From NCBI RefSeq assembly GCF_001975705.1, contig NZ_CP015093.1, positions 434,001 through 498,000 on the forward strand: 64,000 nt of DNA, given 5' to 3'. The position numbers and the translations under genes are program-made. The notes beneath the pieces are model-generated. The model was not told the origin of the DNA and did not search any database. It saw only the letters and a list, made by a program, of their open reading frames with translations. Shown here one piece after another: positions 26,513 to 35,722 of this stretch. Source of the DNA: Salipiger abyssi (GTDB taxonomy: Bacteria > Pseudomonadota > Alphaproteobacteria > Rhodobacterales > Rhodobacteraceae). Each line of letters begins with the position of its first letter. The stretch's first letter is position 1.

Positions 26513-27931
26513 ATGGCAGAGACTTCCAGCCCCGCGCAGGCGATGGCGCCCCCCCTTCCCGACCGCGTCGCCGGGCTGCTGCTGATGGCGGTCACCGGGC
26601 TTGTGGCGCTGCGCGAATGGGGCGGGCCGGCGGCGCTCGACCCGCTGCTCTTCGTGCTGCTGGGGCTGCTGGTGGCGGTGCTCTTCTTTCAGGTCCGGCC
26701 CGGGCGCAAGGGGTTTGTCATCGCGGCGCTGGCGCTCACCGGGGCGCTGATCTGGCGCGGCGGCGACTGGCAGGAGGTGGTGCTGCGCGCCGCCCGCTCC
26801 GCCGCCTTCATCGGCGCCTTCTTCACTGCGCTGGCGACGCTGCGCAGCGCCGCCGAGCCCTCGCAGGCGATCCGCGCGGGCGGCAGCTTTCTGGCGCGCC
26901 AGCCGCCGGGGCGGCGCTATCTGGCGCTGACCATGGGCGGCACCGCCTTTGCGCTGATCCTCAACTACGGCGCGATCTCGCTGCTCGGCAGCCTCGCCAC
27001 CGCGGCGGCGCAGGAAGAGCCCGATGCCGAGATCCGCAACCACCGCCGCCGCCGCATGCTGCTGGCGATCCAGCGCGGTTTCATCACCTCGCTGCCCTGG
27101 TCGCCGCTGTCCTTTGCCGTGGCCATCACCACCGTGCTAATCCCCGGCACGAGCTGGGGCAGCGTGCTGCTGCCGGCGCTCGGCACCGCCGCGCTGATGA
27201 CGCTGATCGGCTGGGGTCTGGATACGCTGTTCAAGCCGCGCCTCAGCCACCCCGCCAAGACACCCGAGCCCGAGGGCTCCTGGGCGCTGATGCTGCCGCT
27301 GCTGGCGCTGCTGGCGATCCTCGCCGCCAGCGTGCTGGTGCTGGGGGCGCTGACCGGCATTCGGGTGGTCGGGCTGGTGCTGGTGATCGTGCCGGCGATG
27401 GCGCTGGTCTGGGCGGTGCTCCAGGCGCGCGCCGGCGCCGCGCCGCTGCGCCGGCGGCTGTCGGATTACTGTTTCCGCGAAATGCCGGGCTATCGCGGCG
27501 AGGTCCTGCTGCTGATGATGGCGGGCTATATCGGCACGGTCGCGGCGCCGCTGCTGGTGCCGCTGGTCAAGGCCAGCGGCTTTCATCCCGAGGATCTGCC
27601 GCCCTGGCTGGTGCTGGCGGGGCTCGTCTGGGTGATACCCCTCGCCGGGCAGTTCGCCATGAACCCGATCCTCGCAGTCACCATGATCGCGCCGCTGCTG
27701 CCGAGCCCCGCCGAGCTCGGCGTCACGCCGGTGGCGCTGGTCACCGCGATCACCGCCGGCTGGGCGCTTGGCGGCATCAGCTCGCCATTCACCGCCACCA
27801 CGCTGCTCACCGGTTCCTTCGGCAATGTCAGCGCACGTCATGTGGGTCTGCGCTGGAACGGGAGCTATATGGTGACCGCTTTGGTGGCATTGCCGCTCTG
27901 GGTTCTGGCCTATGCCTATCTGCTGAGCTGA
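26513..27931 (+). CDS. polytopic inner-membrane protein, possible ion-transporter-superfamily permease
   Basis: 472 residues and about 11-12 hydrophobic helices. A paired pattern is seen: a charged cytoplasmic loop in the middle (HRRRRMLLAIQRG), and the two re-entrant-like segments IPGTSWGSVLLPALG and ISSPFTATTLLTGSFGN, which are rich in small and Ser/Thr residues as in DctM/ArsB-type anion permeases. I do not recognise a specific family, so the transport role is tentative. It stands alone, 70 nt before the dipeptidase gene, with a weak ribosome binding site at the chosen ATG. Confidence 0.65.
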   Translation: MAETSSPAQAMAPPLPDRVAGLLLMAVTGLVALREWGGPAALDPLLFVLLGLLVAVLFFQVRPGRKGFVIAALALTGALIWRGGDWQEVVLRAARSAAFIGAFFTALATLRSAAEPSQAIRAGGSFLARQPPGRRYLALTMGGTAFALILNYGAISLLGSLATAAAQEEPDAEIRNHRRRRMLLAIQRGFITSLPWSPLSFAVAITTVLIPGTSWGSVLLPALGTAALMTLIGWGLDTLFKPRLSHPAKTPEPEGSWALMLPLLALLAILAASVLVLGALTGIRVVGLVLVIVPAMALVWAVLQARAGAAPLRRRLSDYCFREMPGYRGEVLLLMMAGYIGTVAAPLLVPLVKASGFHPEDLPPWLVLAGLVWVIPLAGQFAMNPILAVTMIAPLLPSPAELGVTPVALVTAITAGWALGGISSPFTATTLLTGSFGNVSARHVGLRWNGSYMVTALVALPLWVLAYAYLLS

Positions 27932-28001
27932 AATTTGCTTGCACACGAATGACTCGCGGTGCCAGTCTCGGTCCAACCAAGACTGCGGAGCCCGCGATAC
28001 C

Positions 28002-29063
28002 ATGACGTCCCCCCTCATCGACCCGCCGATTTTCGACGGCCATAACGACCTGATCCTGCGCCTGCTGCGCGACACCGCCACCGCAGAGGGTGTCGCCTCC
28101 GGGCTGCCCGACGGCCATATCGACCTGCCCCGCGCCAAGGCTGGCGGCTTTGCCGGCGGGTTCTTTGCGATCTTCGTGCCCTCGCCCAGCAACAAGGCCG
28201 AGCGCCAGGACGAGATGAACAAGCCCGAATACGATATGCCGCTGCCGCCGATGATCTCCTTCGAAGAAGGCCATGACGTCACCATGCGCGGCGTCGCGGC
28301 GCTGGAGGCGCTGGAAAACGCCGGCGCGGTCACCATCTGCCGCAGCGTGGCCGAGCTGGAAACCGCGATCCACGGGCCGGACATGGCGGCGATCATGCAT
28401 ATCGAGGGCGCAGAAGGCATCGACCCGGAATTCGAGACCCTGCACGCGCTGCATGCGCGCGGGCTGCGCTCGCTCGGGCCGGTCTGGTCACGCCCGACGA
28501 TCTTCGGCCATGGCGTGCCGTTCCGATTCCCCGCCTCGCCCGATACCGGGCCGGGGCTGACCGAGCATGGCAAACGGCTGATCGCCGAGTGCAATGCGCT
28601 CGGAATCATGGTCGATCTGAGCCACCTAAATGAGCAGGGGTTCGATGACGTCGCGTCGCTTTCCGACGCGCCTCTGGTCGCCACCCATTCCAATGCCTGG
28701 GAGGTCACCCCGCACTCGCGCAACCTGACAGACAGGCAATTGCAGGTGATTGCCGAAAGCGACGGCATGGTCGGAATCAACTTCGCTTCCGCCTTCCTGC
28801 GCCCTGACGGGCAGATGGACAGCGATTTTTCGCTTGACCTGCTGCTCCGCCATCTTGACCATTTGATCAAATTTCTGGGCGAGGACCGCGTGGGCTTCGG
28901 ATCGGATTTCGACGGCGCGCTGGTGCCGAAGGATATCGGCGACTGCGCGGGCCTGCCCAACCTGCGGGCGGCGATGGCCGGTCACGGCATCGGGCCCGAG
29001 CTGATGGAGAAACTGGCCTACCGGAACTGGCTGCGCGTGCTGCGCCGGACCTGGGGCGACTGA
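28002..29063 (+). CDS. membrane dipeptidase, M19 family
   Basis: 353 residues, M19 renal-dipeptidase family. The binuclear zinc ligands are visible as H14 and D16 (FDGHNDL), the bridging Glu in HIEGAEG, and histidines in LSHLNEQG and THSNAW; GFGSDFDG near the C-terminus holds a conserved Asp. No signal peptide is seen, so it acts in the cytoplasm. It is followed after 69 nt by a complete peptide ABC importer, so it probably hydrolyses imported dipeptides, including those with D-residues. The ATG at 28002 matches the family start. Confidence 0.88.
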   Translation: MTSPLIDPPIFDGHNDLILRLLRDTATAEGVASGLPDGHIDLPRAKAGGFAGGFFAIFVPSPSNKAERQDEMNKPEYDMPLPPMISFEEGHDVTMRGVAALEALENAGAVTICRSVAELETAIHGPDMAAIMHIEGAEGIDPEFETLHALHARGLRSLGPVWSRPTIFGHGVPFRFPASPDTGPGLTEHGKRLIAECNALGIMVDLSHLNEQGFDDVASLSDAPLVATHSNAWEVTPHSRNLTDRQLQVIAESDGMVGINFASAFLRPDGQMDSDFSLDLLLRHLDHLIKFLGEDRVGFGSDFDGALVPKDIGDCAGLPNLRAAMAGHGIGPELMEKLAYRNWLRVLRRTWGD

Positions 29064-29132
29064 AGAGCAAACGACAAGGCCACGCAATAACGGGCCGGAC
29101 AAAAGACAACATAACCGTAGGGAGTAAATATC

Positions 29133-30734
29133 ATGAAACAGTCACGCAGCTTGCGCGCCGCCGCGCTGGTCGCCGCCCTGATGGGCTCGGCCGCCCTGCC
29201 CGCCATGGCGGAAACCCCGCCCAACATGCTGGTGATCGCCAACCGCATCGACGACATCAAGACCTTCGACCCCGCCGAAAGCTTTGAATTCGCCGGTGCC
29301 GACGTGTCGCGCAACGTCTATGAAAAGCTGGTGAATTTCGACCCGCTCGATCTCGACGCGGGCTTCGGGCCTGAACTGGCCGAAAGCTGGGAGATCTCCG
29401 AGGACGGCACCGAGATCACCTTCACCATGGCCGAGGGTCATGTCTTTGCCTCCGGCAACCCGGTGACCGCCAAGGACGCGGAATTCTCGCTGCGCCGGGC
29501 GGTGATCCTGAACAAGACGCCCAGCTTCATCCTCACCCAGTTCGGCTTTACCCCCGAGAATGTCGAGGATACCATCGTCGCCACCGACGACAGCACGCTG
29601 GTGATCAAGCTCGACCAGAAATACGCGGTCTCCTTCGTGCTGAACTGCCTGACCGCCACCATCGGCGGTATCGTCGACATGGAAACCGTCATGGCCAATG
29701 AGGTCGACGGCGACATGGGCGCGGAATGGCTGCGCACCAACACCGCCGGCTCCGGCCCCTACAAGGTGGTGGACTGGAAGCCCAACGAATCCGTGCTGAT
29801 GGATCTCAACCCCAATTACGGCGGCGAGAAACCGGCGATGGAGCGGGTGATCGTCCAGCATATCCAGGAATCCGCCACCCAGCGCCTGCAACTGGAGCGC
29901 GGCGATATCGACATCGCCCGCAACCTCAGCCCCGAGGACATCGCCTCTGTCAAGGAGACCGACGGGCTCAAGGTCATCGACGAGCTCAAGGGCCGTCTGA
30001 TGTATTTCTCGGCCAACCAGAAGAACGAGATGCTGAGCGATCCCAAGGTGCTCGAAGCGCTGAAATGGGCCACCGATTACGAGGGCATGGCCGGCAGCTT
30101 CCTCAACGGGCAATACACCGTGCATCAGGCCTTCCTGCCGCTGACCTTCCTCGGCGCGCTCCAGGACAAGCCCTACAGCTTCGACATGGACAAGGCCAAG
30201 GCGGCGCTGGCGGAATCGGGCTTCCCCGATTGCGGTCCGATCAAGATCTCGGTCCGCGAGGCGCAGGAGCGCATCGACATCGCGCAATCGCTGCAAAACA
30301 CCTGGGGCCAGCTCGGCTGCGAGGCAGAGCTGATCGTCGGCACCGGTGCACAGACACTCGACCGTTACCGCGCGCGCGAGCATGACATCTATCTCGGCGC
30401 CTGGGGCCCGGACTATCCCGACCCCAACACCAACGCGGGCACTTTTGCCTACAACCCGGACAATTCCGACGAGGCCGGCGCCACCGGCCTGCTCGCGTGG
30501 CGCAACGCATGGGGCATTCCGGAGATGAGCGAGGAAACCCTCGCCGCGGTCACCGAGAACGACACCGACACCCGCCGCGAGATGTATCTGGCGCTTCAGA
30601 AGGAGCATCAGCAGGTCTCGCCCTTCGGCATCATGTTCCAGCAGATCGAGCAGCACGCGATGCAGGAGAATGTGCAGGACTTCATCTCCGGCGGCGCCAC
30701 CACGGCGGCCTCCTACTGGGTCGTGACCAAGTAA
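29133..30734 (+). CDS. ABC transporter substrate-binding protein, family 5 (dipeptide type)
   Basis: 533 residues. A signal peptide (RAAALVAALMGSAALPAMAE) is followed by family-5 features: TFDPAESFEFAGADVSRNVYEKL, LAESWEISEDGTEITFTM and DFDxPDPNTNAG-like text near the C-terminus (GPDYPDPNTNAG). It is the periplasmic receptor of the importer encoded next. Its gene ends 1 nt before the GTG of the first permease gene. Association with the M19 dipeptidase suggests small peptides as ligands, which is inference. Confidence 0.9.
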   Translation: MKQSRSLRAAALVAALMGSAALPAMAETPPNMLVIANRIDDIKTFDPAESFEFAGADVSRNVYEKLVNFDPLDLDAGFGPELAESWEISEDGTEITFTMAEGHVFASGNPVTAKDAEFSLRRAVILNKTPSFILTQFGFTPENVEDTIVATDDSTLVIKLDQKYAVSFVLNCLTATIGGIVDMETVMANEVDGDMGAEWLRTNTAGSGPYKVVDWKPNESVLMDLNPNYGGEKPAMERVIVQHIQESATQRLQLERGDIDIARNLSPEDIASVKETDGLKVIDELKGRLMYFSANQKNEMLSDPKVLEALKWATDYEGMAGSFLNGQYTVHQAFLPLTFLGALQDKPYSFDMDKAKAALAESGFPDCGPIKISVREAQERIDIAQSLQNTWGQLGCEAELIVGTGAQTLDRYRAREHDIYLGAWGPDYPDPNTNAGTFAYNPDNSDEAGATGLLAWRNAWGIPEMSEETLAAVTENDTDTRREMYLALQKEHQQVSPFGIMFQQIEQHAMQENVQDFISGGATTAASYWVVTK

Positions 30735-30735
30735 C

Positions 30736-31794
30736 GTGGCCGATCTTTCGCAAACTCCGGGCGGGCAGCGCAGGCTGCCCGTTCCCCGCTGGCTGAAAAA
30801 GACCGCCGGCACGGCGCTGACCGTCGCGGTCACGCTGCTGGGGCTGTTGTTCGTCACCTTCATGATCGGCCGGGTCATGCCCATCGACCCGGTGCTCGCG
30901 GTGATCGGCGAGCGCGCGACGCAGGCGCAATATGACGAGGTGTTCCGCGAGCTCGGCCTCGACCGACCGCTGCTTGTGCAATTCGCGATCTATGTGAACG
31001 ATGTGCTGCATGGCGATTTCGGCACCTCGATCCGCACCGGCCAGCAGGTCTCCGACGACATCGCCCGCGTCTTCCCCGCGACACTGGAACTGGCGACGCT
31101 GGGCACGCTGATCGGCGTCTTCATCGGTGTGCCGCTGGGGGTGCTGGCGGCGGTTTTCCGTGGCCGCTGGATCGACCAGCTGGCGCGGCTCGTGGGGCTT
31201 GTGGGCTATTCCATGCCGATCTTCTGGCTGGGGCTCGTGGGGCTCTTGATCTTCTACGGCATTCTCGGCTGGGTCGCGGGGCCGGGACGGCTCGGCGTGT
31301 TCTACCAGGGGCTGGTGCCGACGCGCACCGGGCTCCTGCTGGTCGACAGTCTGATCGCCGGCGACTGGACCGTCTTCAAGGACGCCTTCAGCCACATCAT
31401 CCTGCCGGCCTCGCTGCTGGGCTATTTCAGCCTCGCCTATATCAGCCGGATGACCCGCAGCTTCATGCTGGAGCAGCTCAATTCCGAATACATTACCACC
31501 GCGCGGGTCAAGGGCCTGTCGGAATGGGCGGTGATCTGGCGCCATGCCTTCCGCAATATCCGCATCCAGCTCATCACCGTGATCGCGCTGGCCTATGCCA
31601 ACCTGCTCGAAGGCTCGGTGCTGACCGAGATCATCTTTGCCTGGCCCGGCATCGGCCAGTACATCACCACCTCGCTGCTGGCCAATGACATGAATTCGGT
31701 GCTGGGCGGCACGGTGGTGATCGGCACGATCTTTGTAGCGCTGAACATCTTCTCCGACCTGCTCTACCGTTTCTTCGATCCGAGGGCCAAATGA
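30736..31794 (+). CDS. ABC transporter permease (DppB-like)
   Basis: 352 residues and about six membrane helices with the DppB EAA loop (YITTARVKGLSEWAVIWRH) and FAWPGIGQYITTSL. The start is a GTG 1 nt after the binding-protein stop; no ATG occurs before the first membrane helix, which supports it. It overlaps the next permease gene by 4 nt. It is slightly longer than usual because of an insertion near FYQGLVPTRTG. Confidence 0.9.
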   Translation: MADLSQTPGGQRRLPVPRWLKKTAGTALTVAVTLLGLLFVTFMIGRVMPIDPVLAVIGERATQAQYDEVFRELGLDRPLLVQFAIYVNDVLHGDFGTSIRTGQQVSDDIARVFPATLELATLGTLIGVFIGVPLGVLAAVFRGRWIDQLARLVGLVGYSMPIFWLGLVGLLIFYGILGWVAGPGRLGVFYQGLVPTRTGLLLVDSLIAGDWTVFKDAFSHIILPASLLGYFSLAYISRMTRSFMLEQLNSEYITTARVKGLSEWAVIWRHAFRNIRIQLITVIALAYANLLEGSVLTEIIFAWPGIGQYITTSLLANDMNSVLGGTVVIGTIFVALNIFSDLLYRFFDPRAK

Positions 31795-32702
31795 GCGATA
31801 CGTCTCTCCGCGCCTGGCTTCTGGCCGACGCCCCCGCCTCGCGCGCCCAGGCGCGCGCCGCCGCCTGGTATGCGGGCTGGCTGAAACTGCGCGGCAACAC
31901 ACTGGCCATGGCCGGGCTGGTGGTGCTGGTTCTGCTGATCCTCGCGGCCCTCCTGGCACCGCTGCTGGCCACGCAGGACCCGTTCGTGCAGGATCTCGGC
32001 GCGCGGCTGAAACCGCCGGGGTGGGAGGGCCATATCTTCGGCACCGACAGTCTCGGGCGGGATATCTGGTCGCGCATCGTCTATGGCGCCCGCATCTCGC
32101 TCTATATCGTCGCGCTGGTGGCGCTGGTGGCGCCGCTGCTGGGGCTGATCATCGGCACCGTGGCGGGCTATATGGGCGGCATCATCGACGTGGCGCTGAT
32201 GCGCTTCACCGATATCTTCCTCGCCTTCCCTCGGCTGATCCTGGCGCTGGCCTTTGTCGCCGCCCTGGGCGCGGGGATCGAGAACGCGGTGCTGGCGATC
32301 TCGCTCACCGCCTGGCCGCCCTATGCGCGGATCGCCCGGGCCGAGACGCTGACCATCCGCAATTCCGATTTCATCCATGCCATCAAGCTTCAGGGCGCCG
32401 GCCCCTTGCGCATCATCACGCGCCATGTCTGGCCGCTCTGCATCTCTTCGCTCGTGATCCGCGTCACCCTCGACATGGCGGGCATCATCCTGACCGCCGC
32501 CGGGCTCGGCTTCCTCGGCCTCGGCGCGCAACCGCCCTCGCCGGAATGGGGCGCCATGGTCTCGGAGGGGCGCAAATACATCCTCGATTACTGGTGGGTC
32601 GCCACCATCCCGGGGCTTGCCATCTTCACCATCTCGCTCGCCTTCAACCTGCTGGGCGACGGGCTGCGCGACGTGCTCGATCCCAAGGAGGCCGGGAAAT
32701 GA
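31791..32702 (+). CDS. ABC transporter permease (DppC-like)
   Basis: 303 residues with the DppC N-terminal cytoplasmic segment, six predicted helices, the FGTDSLGRDIWSRIVYGARIS segment and the EAA loop around NSDFIHAIKLQGAG. Its gene overlaps the upstream permease gene by 4 nt. A 70-nt gap precedes the first ATPase gene. It is the channel partner of the DppB-like subunit. Confidence 0.92.
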   Translation: MSDTSLRAWLLADAPASRAQARAAAWYAGWLKLRGNTLAMAGLVVLVLLILAALLAPLLATQDPFVQDLGARLKPPGWEGHIFGTDSLGRDIWSRIVYGARISLYIVALVALVAPLLGLIIGTVAGYMGGIIDVALMRFTDIFLAFPRLILALAFVAALGAGIENAVLAISLTAWPPYARIARAETLTIRNSDFIHAIKLQGAGPLRIITRHVWPLCISSLVIRVTLDMAGIILTAAGLGFLGLGAQPPSPEWGAMVSEGRKYILDYWWVATIPGLAIFTISLAFNLLGDGLRDVLDPKEAGK

Positions 32703-32772
32703 CCCCTCCCCCGGCCCGCCACGTCTTCTCTTTGCAAATACGCACCGGCCCGACAGCGGCCAGAGGCGCACC

Positions 32773-33630
32773 ATGACCAATCTTCTCGACGTCGAAAACC
32801 TCCGCGTCACCTTTCCGACCCGCTCCGGCAGTTTCGAGGCGGTGCGCGGCATCTCCTTCTCGCTCGGGCGCGAACGCCTCGGCATCGTGGGCGAGAGCGG
32901 CTCCGGCAAATCCATGACCGGGCGCGCCATCCTGAAGCTCATCCGCAAGCCCGGCATCGTCACCGCCGACCGCATGCAGATGGGCGGCACCGATCTGCTC
33001 ACCGCCTCGGAACGCGAGATGCGCAGGATCCGCGGGCGCCATGCCTCGATGATCATGCAGGATCCGAAATTCTCGCTGAACCCGGTGATGACCGTGGGCA
33101 GCCAGATCACCGAGGCGCTGCTCACCCACGAGAAACTCTCCCGTGCCGAGGCGCGCAAGCGCGCCGTCGCCATGCTCGACGCGGTGGCGATCCGCGATCC
33201 GGAGCGGGTGATGTCGCTCTACCCGCATGAGGTCTCGGGCGGCATGGGTCAGCGCATTATGATCGCCATGATGCTGATCCCCAACCCCGAGATCCTGATC
33301 GCCGACGAGCCGACCTCCGCGCTCGACGTGTCGGTGCAGCTCCAGGTGCTGGAGATCATGGACAAGCTCGTCACCGACCGTGGCATGGGGCTGATCTTCA
33401 TCAGCCACGACCTCAACCTCGTGTCGAATTTCTGCGACCGCATCCTGATTATGTATGCCGGGCGCATCGTCGAGGTCTGTCAGGCCGGCAAGCTGCACGA
33501 GGCGAAACACCCCTATACGATAGGCCTGCTGAATTCCGTGCCCGATCTCGAACACCCCCGCCCGCGCCTCGACGCGCTGCAACGCGATCCCGCCTGGCGT
33601 GAGGCCCCTTCCGTGAGCGCGCTGACATGA
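32773..33630 (+). CDS. ABC transporter ATP-binding protein (DppD-like)
   Basis: 285 residues with Walker A GESGSGKS, signature EVSGGMGQR, Walker B ILIADEPTSALD and switch ISHD. The C-terminal region (KHPYTIGLLNSVPDLEHP) is the oligopeptide-ATPase tail. I chose the ATG at 32773, where homology begins. It overlaps the DppF-like gene by 4 nt. Unlike the 12.7-14.3 kb system, the two ATPases are separate proteins here. Confidence 0.92.
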   Translation: MTNLLDVENLRVTFPTRSGSFEAVRGISFSLGRERLGIVGESGSGKSMTGRAILKLIRKPGIVTADRMQMGGTDLLTASEREMRRIRGRHASMIMQDPKFSLNPVMTVGSQITEALLTHEKLSRAEARKRAVAMLDAVAIRDPERVMSLYPHEVSGGMGQRIMIAMMLIPNPEILIADEPTSALDVSVQLQVLEIMDKLVTDRGMGLIFISHDLNLVSNFCDRILIMYAGRIVEVCQAGKLHEAKHPYTIGLLNSVPDLEHPRPRLDALQRDPAWREAPSVSALT

Positions 33631-34388
33631 GTGCCATCGAGATCCGCGACCTCTCGGTCTATTTCGGCGAAGGCGCCGAGCAGATCCGTGCCGTGAAATC
33701 CGCGAACTTCATCGTGGCCGAGGGAGAAAGCTTCGGCCTCGTCGGCGAATCCGGCTCGGGCAAATCCACCGTGCTGCGCGCCATCGCCGGGCTGGTCGAC
33801 AGCTGGACCGGCGAGATGTCGGTGCTGGATACGCCGCTCGGCCGCAAGCGCGCGCCGGCCTTCTTCAAGCAGGTGCAGATGGTGTTTCAGGACCCTTACG
33901 CCTCGCTGCACCCGCGCCATACGGTCGACCGGGTGCTGGGCGAGGTGCTGAAACTGCACGGGTTTTCCGATATCGACACGCGCATCGACAGGCTGCTCGA
34001 CGATGTCGGGCTCGGCAAGGGCTTCCGCTTCCGCTACCCGCACCAGCTGTCAGGCGGCCAGCGCCAGCGCGTCGCCATCGCCCGCGCACTCGCGCCCGAG
34101 CCACGCATCGTGCTGCTCGACGAACCGACCTCGGCGCTGGATGTGTCGGTGCAAGCGGAGATTCTCAACCTGCTCTCGGATCTGCGCGCCGAACGCGGGC
34201 TCACCTACCTGATGGTGAGCCACGATCTCGGCGTGATCGGCCATATGTGCGACCGCATCGCGGTGATGCAGCATGGCGAGATCGTCGAGCTGCTGGATGT
34301 GGAGAAGATGCGCGCGCTTCAGGCCGAGCATGCCTATACGCGCCACCTGCTCGACAGCTCGATCCGCAGCGTGCGCGAGACCTCCTGA
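33627..34388 (+). CDS. ABC transporter ATP-binding protein (DppF-like)
   Basis: 253 residues with Walker A GESGSGKS, signature QLSGGQRQR, DEPTSALDVS and switch VSHD. It lacks much of the C-terminal oligopeptide tail, so it is somewhat short for a DppF. It completes the second importer and is the last gene of the operon. An inverted repeat and a likely terminator follow. Confidence 0.92.
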   Translation: MSAIEIRDLSVYFGEGAEQIRAVKSANFIVAEGESFGLVGESGSGKSTVLRAIAGLVDSWTGEMSVLDTPLGRKRAPAFFKQVQMVFQDPYASLHPRHTVDRVLGEVLKLHGFSDIDTRIDRLLDDVGLGKGFRFRYPHQLSGGQRQRVAIARALAPEPRIVLLDEPTSALDVSVQAEILNLLSDLRAERGLTYLMVSHDLGVIGHMCDRIAVMQHGEIVELLDVEKMRALQAEHAYTRHLLDSSIRSVRETS

Positions 34389-34417
34389 CCGCGCACCCGG
34401 CCGCGATGGACGGCCTG

Positions 34418-34504
34418 CCTCCGGCGGGGATATTTATGGCCAATGGAAACAGGCTGCCGCGCGCGGAACCCCATGTTTCAATTGGCCCCAAATATCCCGG
34501 AGGT
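34418..34504. repeat. long imperfect inverted repeat after the importer operon
   Basis: Left arm 34418-34450 (CCTCCGG, GGGATATTT, GGCCAAT, GAAAC blocks) pairs with right arm 34475-34504 (GTTTC, ATTGGCC, AAATATCCCGGAGG). It lies between the converging importer and LLM oxidoreductase genes. It may be a dispersed intergenic repeat. Confidence 0.65.
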
Positions 34505-34525
34505 GAAGCGCGCCCCGGCGCGCGA

Positions 34526-34549
34526 AGGGGGCAGCGCCCCCTCCCTTTT
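34526..34549 (+). terminator. probable intrinsic terminator of the second importer operon
   Basis: A 7-bp stem (AGGGGGC with GCCCCCT) around a 3-nt loop, then CCC and TTTT, just short of the stop of the converging LLM gene. Confidence 0.6.
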
Positions 34550-34550
34550 C

Positions 34551-35579
34551 TCAGCCGGCCTTTCGCAATTCCGGCGCCACCTTCGTGCCCAGAACCTCAA
34601 TGGCCTTGAGCATTTCCGAATGCTCGATCACCCCGATCGCCATCTGCATCGACACCCGGTCGAAGCCCAGATCCTCGCGCAGCCCGAGGATCTTGTCGAC
34701 GATCTGCGCGGGCGAACCGACGAACTGTGCGCCCTCGGGGCTCATGGCGGCGTCGAACTGCGCGCGGCTCTGCGGGCCCCAGCCGCGCTCGCGCCCGAGC
34801 TGGTCCATCACCGCCTTCTGCGCCGGGAAGAACAGATCCGCCGCACGCTTGCCGTCTTCGCCCACGAAACCGTGCACGTTGAGCGAGACCCGTGCCTTCT
34901 CGGCATGGCCCGACTCTGCCGCCGCGCGGCGATAGAGATCGGCCAGAGGCGCAAAGCGGCGCGGCTCGCCGCCGATGATCGCCAGCGCCAAAGGCAGGCC
35001 CAGCGCACCGGCGCGCACCATGCTCTGCGGCGTGCCGCCCGCCGCGATCCAGACCGGCAGCGCGCCGTTCACGGGGCGCGGATAGATGCCCAGCCCCTCG
35101 ACCGCCTGCGTATGCGTCGTGCCCGGCCAGCTCAGCCGTTCGCGCTCGTTGATCGCCAGCAGCATCGCCAGCTTTTCCTCGAAAAGCGCGTCGTAATCGC
35201 CCAGATCGTAGCCGAAGAGCGGGAAGCTCTCGATGAAGCTGCCGCGTCCGACCATCAGCTCGGCGCGCCCGTCCGAGAGGTTGTCGAGCGTCGCGAACTG
35301 CTCGAAGACCCGCACCGGATCGTCCGAGCTCAGCACCGTGACCGCCGAGCTCAGCCTTATGCGCCCGGTGACCGAGGCCGCCGCCGCCAGCACCGTGGCG
35401 GGCGAGGAGACCACGTAATTGGGCCGGTGATGCTCGCCGAGGCCGAAGAGATCCAACCCGACCTCGTCGGCCAGCCGGATTTCCTCGAGCAGGTCCGACA
35501 GGCGCCGGCGCGCGTCGATCCGCTCGCCGGTGGCCGGGTTGGTCCCGAGATCGCCGAATGTGTACAGTCCGATTTCCAT
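34551..35579 (-). CDS. LLM-class flavin-dependent oxidoreductase
   Basis: 342 residues of the bacterial luciferase-like TIM-barrel family. Visible features are IGLYTFGD at the start, GLGEHHRPNYVVSSPATVLAAAA (flavin and substrate region), VGRGSFIESFPLFG and the late EGAQFVGSPAQIVDKIL segment. It uses reduced FMN or F420-like flavin to act on an unknown substrate. A GGAG site sits 8 nt before the ATG. It is a single gene that converges on the importer operon and diverges from the GNAT gene. Confidence 0.85.
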   Translation of the reverse strand: MEIGLYTFGDLGTNPATGERIDARRRLSDLLEEIRLADEVGLDLFGLGEHHRPNYVVSSPATVLAAAASVTGRIRLSSAVTVLSSDDPVRVFEQFATLDNLSDGRAELMVGRGSFIESFPLFGYDLGDYDALFEEKLAMLLAINERERLSWPGTTHTQAVEGLGIYPRPVNGALPVWIAAGGTPQSMVRAGALGLPLALAIIGGEPRRFAPLADLYRRAAAESGHAEKARVSLNVHGFVGEDGKRAADLFFPAQKAVMDQLGRERGWGPQSRAQFDAAMSPEGAQFVGSPAQIVDKILGLREDLGFDRVSMQMAIGVIEHSEMLKAIEVLGTKVAPELRKAG

Positions 35580-35722
35580 GGCGCGTGCTCCGTTCTTTGC
35601 CCCCAACCTAGCGCCACCCGCGCGGGCCGAAAGCCCCCCGCACCGCACAAGCGCTGTGCGCCCGCTTGCAAATCGCGCCGCGCTCCGCATTCTGGGGCGC
35701 AACCGGAGAGGGAGCCAGAGCC

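Noticed and set aside
26383..28005. 540-codon rightward frame overlapping the membrane-protein gene
   Set aside because: Its translation is Ala/Arg/Gly-rich without membrane helices; the overlapping frame at 26513 encodes a coherent polytopic protein.
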